Source: Candidatus Faecousia faecavium
GTDB taxonomy: Bacteria > Bacillota > Clostridia > Oscillospirales > Oscillospiraceae
Direction: 5' to 3'
Length of the DNA stretch: 64,000 nt
Assembly (NCBI GenBank): GCA_018712645.1
Contig: DVGO01000056.1
Location: forward strand, 1 to 64,000
In this document: positions 61,206-64,000 of the stretch, piece by piece
Layout: every line of letters starts with the position of its first letter
Numbering within the stretch: position 1 is the first letter of the stretch
Notes under the pieces: model-generated
Database searches by the model: none
What the model was told of the DNA's origin: nothing
What the model saw: only the letters and a program-made list of their open reading frames with translations
Translations under genes and position numbers: made by a program

Positions 61206-62051
61206 ATGGCTGGCGTTTCCACCAAGGAAATCAAAAACCGTATCCGAAGCATGGAGAGCACCAAGCAGATTACAAAAGCCATGGAAATGGTGGCTGCCTC
61301 CAAGCTTCGTCGGGCCCAGGCACAGATTGCCAACTCCCGCCCCTATTTTCAGATTCTCCACAGCACCATTCAGGACATTCTCCGGACCAACCGGGAATTT
61401 GAATCTGCCTACCTGAAGCAGCGGCCTGTGAAGAAGGTTCTGTATATCGTCATTGCCGGTGACAGAGGTCTTGCCGGCGGCTATAACAGCAATATCCTTA
61501 AAATGGTTCAATCGGAGGTTCAGGGAAAGGATGCCGTGGTACTCCCCATCGGCAAAAAAGCCGTGGATTTCTTCCGTGCCCGGAAGATTCCTGCCCTGAC
61601 CGAACATTATGGGGAAGCTGCGGATGTTTCCATCGGCGACTGCTTCTCCATTGCCAAGCAGCTGTGCGGCGGTTTCCTGTCTGGAGAATATGACGAAGTC
61701 CGGGTTGCTTATACCGCTTTCGTCTCTGTCCTCTCCCAGGAGCCCCAGAGTCTGGCTCTGCTGCCTCTGACCAAATCCGAATCTGAGGAAGACAGTTCTT
61801 CCCGAAGCCAGATCATTTATGAACGGGGCAGCGAAGAAGTATTCTCCGCCATTGTTCCGGAATATCTGGGTGGTATTCTGTACGGTGCACTGTGCGAAAG
61901 CCGTGCCTCTGAGCAGGCGGCCCGGCGCTCCGCAATGGACTCCGCTACCCAGAACGCCGACGAGATGATCGCCGATCTGAGCCTGAAGTTCAACCGGGCA
62001 AGACAGGCCGCCATTACCCAGGAGATCACGGAAATCGTCGCCGGTTCGTAA
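61206..62051 (+). CDS. atpG: F0F1 ATP synthase subunit gamma
   Basis: A 281-residue rotor shaft. The N-terminal coiled coil has IKNRIRSMESTKQITKAMEMVAASKLRRAQ-type sequence, the central Rossmann-like part has VIAGDRGLAGGYNSNI near 82, and the C-terminus ends KFNRARQAAITQEITEIVAG. AGGGAGGCGG precedes the ATG. Confidence 0.96.
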   Translation: MAGVSTKEIKNRIRSMESTKQITKAMEMVAASKLRRAQAQIANSRPYFQILHSTIQDILRTNREFESAYLKQRPVKKVLYIVIAGDRGLAGGYNSNILKMVQSEVQGKDAVVLPIGKKAVDFFRARKIPALTEHYGEAADVSIGDCFSIAKQLCGGFLSGEYDEVRVAYTAFVSVLSQEPQSLALLPLTKSESEEDSSSRSQIIYERGSEEVFSAIVPEYLGGILYGALCESRASEQAARRSAMDSATQNADEMIADLSLKFNRARQAAITQEITEIVAGS

Positions 62052-63916
<1,865 letters not shown>

Positions 63917-63923
63917 GATTTGC

Positions 63924-63946
63924 CCCGGCATCCTCTGGATGCCGGG
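63924..63946 (+). terminator. Hairpin after atpC
   Basis: CCCGGCATCC pairs with GGATGCCGGG around TCT. No T-run follows, so it may be a weak terminator or an mRNA-stabilising stem before the next gene. Confidence 0.4.
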
Positions 63947-63988
63947 AAACTTATATCCAATCGCATTCTCATATCCACAAAGGAGCAA

Positions 63989-64000
63989 ATGACCATGAAC
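63989..64000 (+). CDS. Start of a further gene cut by the window edge
   Basis: AAAGGAGC at 63979-63986 is followed by ATG 63989 (M-T-M-N...). Only four codons are inside the window, so nothing can be said of the product. ATG 63995 is an alternative start. Confidence 0.3.

Noticed and set aside
63924-63946. Strong rho-independent terminator ending the atp operon
   Set aside because: The stem is good but lacks a T-run, and a ribosome site with a new ATG follows within 45 bases, so readthrough is likely; kept only as a weak hairpin.

Overview
The window looks like chromosome from an anaerobic, Gram-positive, spore-forming member of the Clostridia, most likely Oscillospiraceae-like. The reasons are SpoIID, the L21-Prp-L27 cluster with an L27 N-terminal extension of the kind Prp removes, a stand-alone anaerobic NrdG activase, FeoAB with a FeoB-associated Cys-rich peptide, an F-type ATP synthase whose c subunit carries two carboxylates, strong Shine-Dalgarno sites and many sigma-A promoters with 17-bp spacers. 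The species cannot be fixed from the sequence alone.

Layout. 1-440: end of a probable IS21-like element. 451-11204: housekeeping genes, namely tRNA-Arg, mutY and a PHP phosphatase, then on the minus strand a YhaN/YhaO-type repair pair, a YmdB-type phosphodiesterase, an AraC regulator, obgE and rpmA-prp-rplU, then a NusG-II protein and tRNA-Val. About 11.2-31.5 kb: an accessory region. It starts at the 3' end of tRNA-Val with tnpV and a DUF6809 gene and ends with replication and mobility genes (sigma-70-like protein, DUF6076 protein, CHC2 primase, P4-type primase/helicase, serine recombinase). A second copy of the tRNA 3' end plus terminator stem lies at the end of the recombinase gene, so I read the whole interval as a candidate 20-kb integrated island.

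The cargo of that region is a coherent sugar module: a D-lyxose/D-mannose isomerase, a PfkB (fructokinase-type) kinase and a ROK repressor. Next comes a tightly coupled four-gene cassette (membrane-anchored sugar-binding protein, histidine kinase, NarL-type regulator, lipoprotein solute-binding protein) with no permease. Then comes a HAD phosphatase with an MmsAB/ChvE-type ABC importer. Two direct repeats sit at activator positions just upstream of the HAD-importer operon. The simplest reading is that the cassette senses an external sugar through binding proteins and switches on the importer.

31.5-56.4 kb: core genes, including eutH, an AbrB/YnbB/DMT operon, nrdG-dut, a Na/Pi transporter, spoIID, a CaCA antiporter, an LtaS-type sulfatase, a GAF-GGDEF-HD-GYP protein interrupted by an in-frame UGA inside a 23-bp perfect palindrome, feoAB with DtxR-type boxes, mreB, comF and recD2. 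56.5-63.9 kb: a complete F1Fo ATP synthase operon (two AtpI-like proteins, then a, c, b, delta, alpha, gamma, beta, epsilon).

Points most worth a second look are the sensor cassette with its direct-repeat operator, the tRNA-Val-bounded island, the array of about 34-bp-spaced hairpins at 25.0-25.36 kb, the palindromic UGA and the two-carboxylate c subunit.
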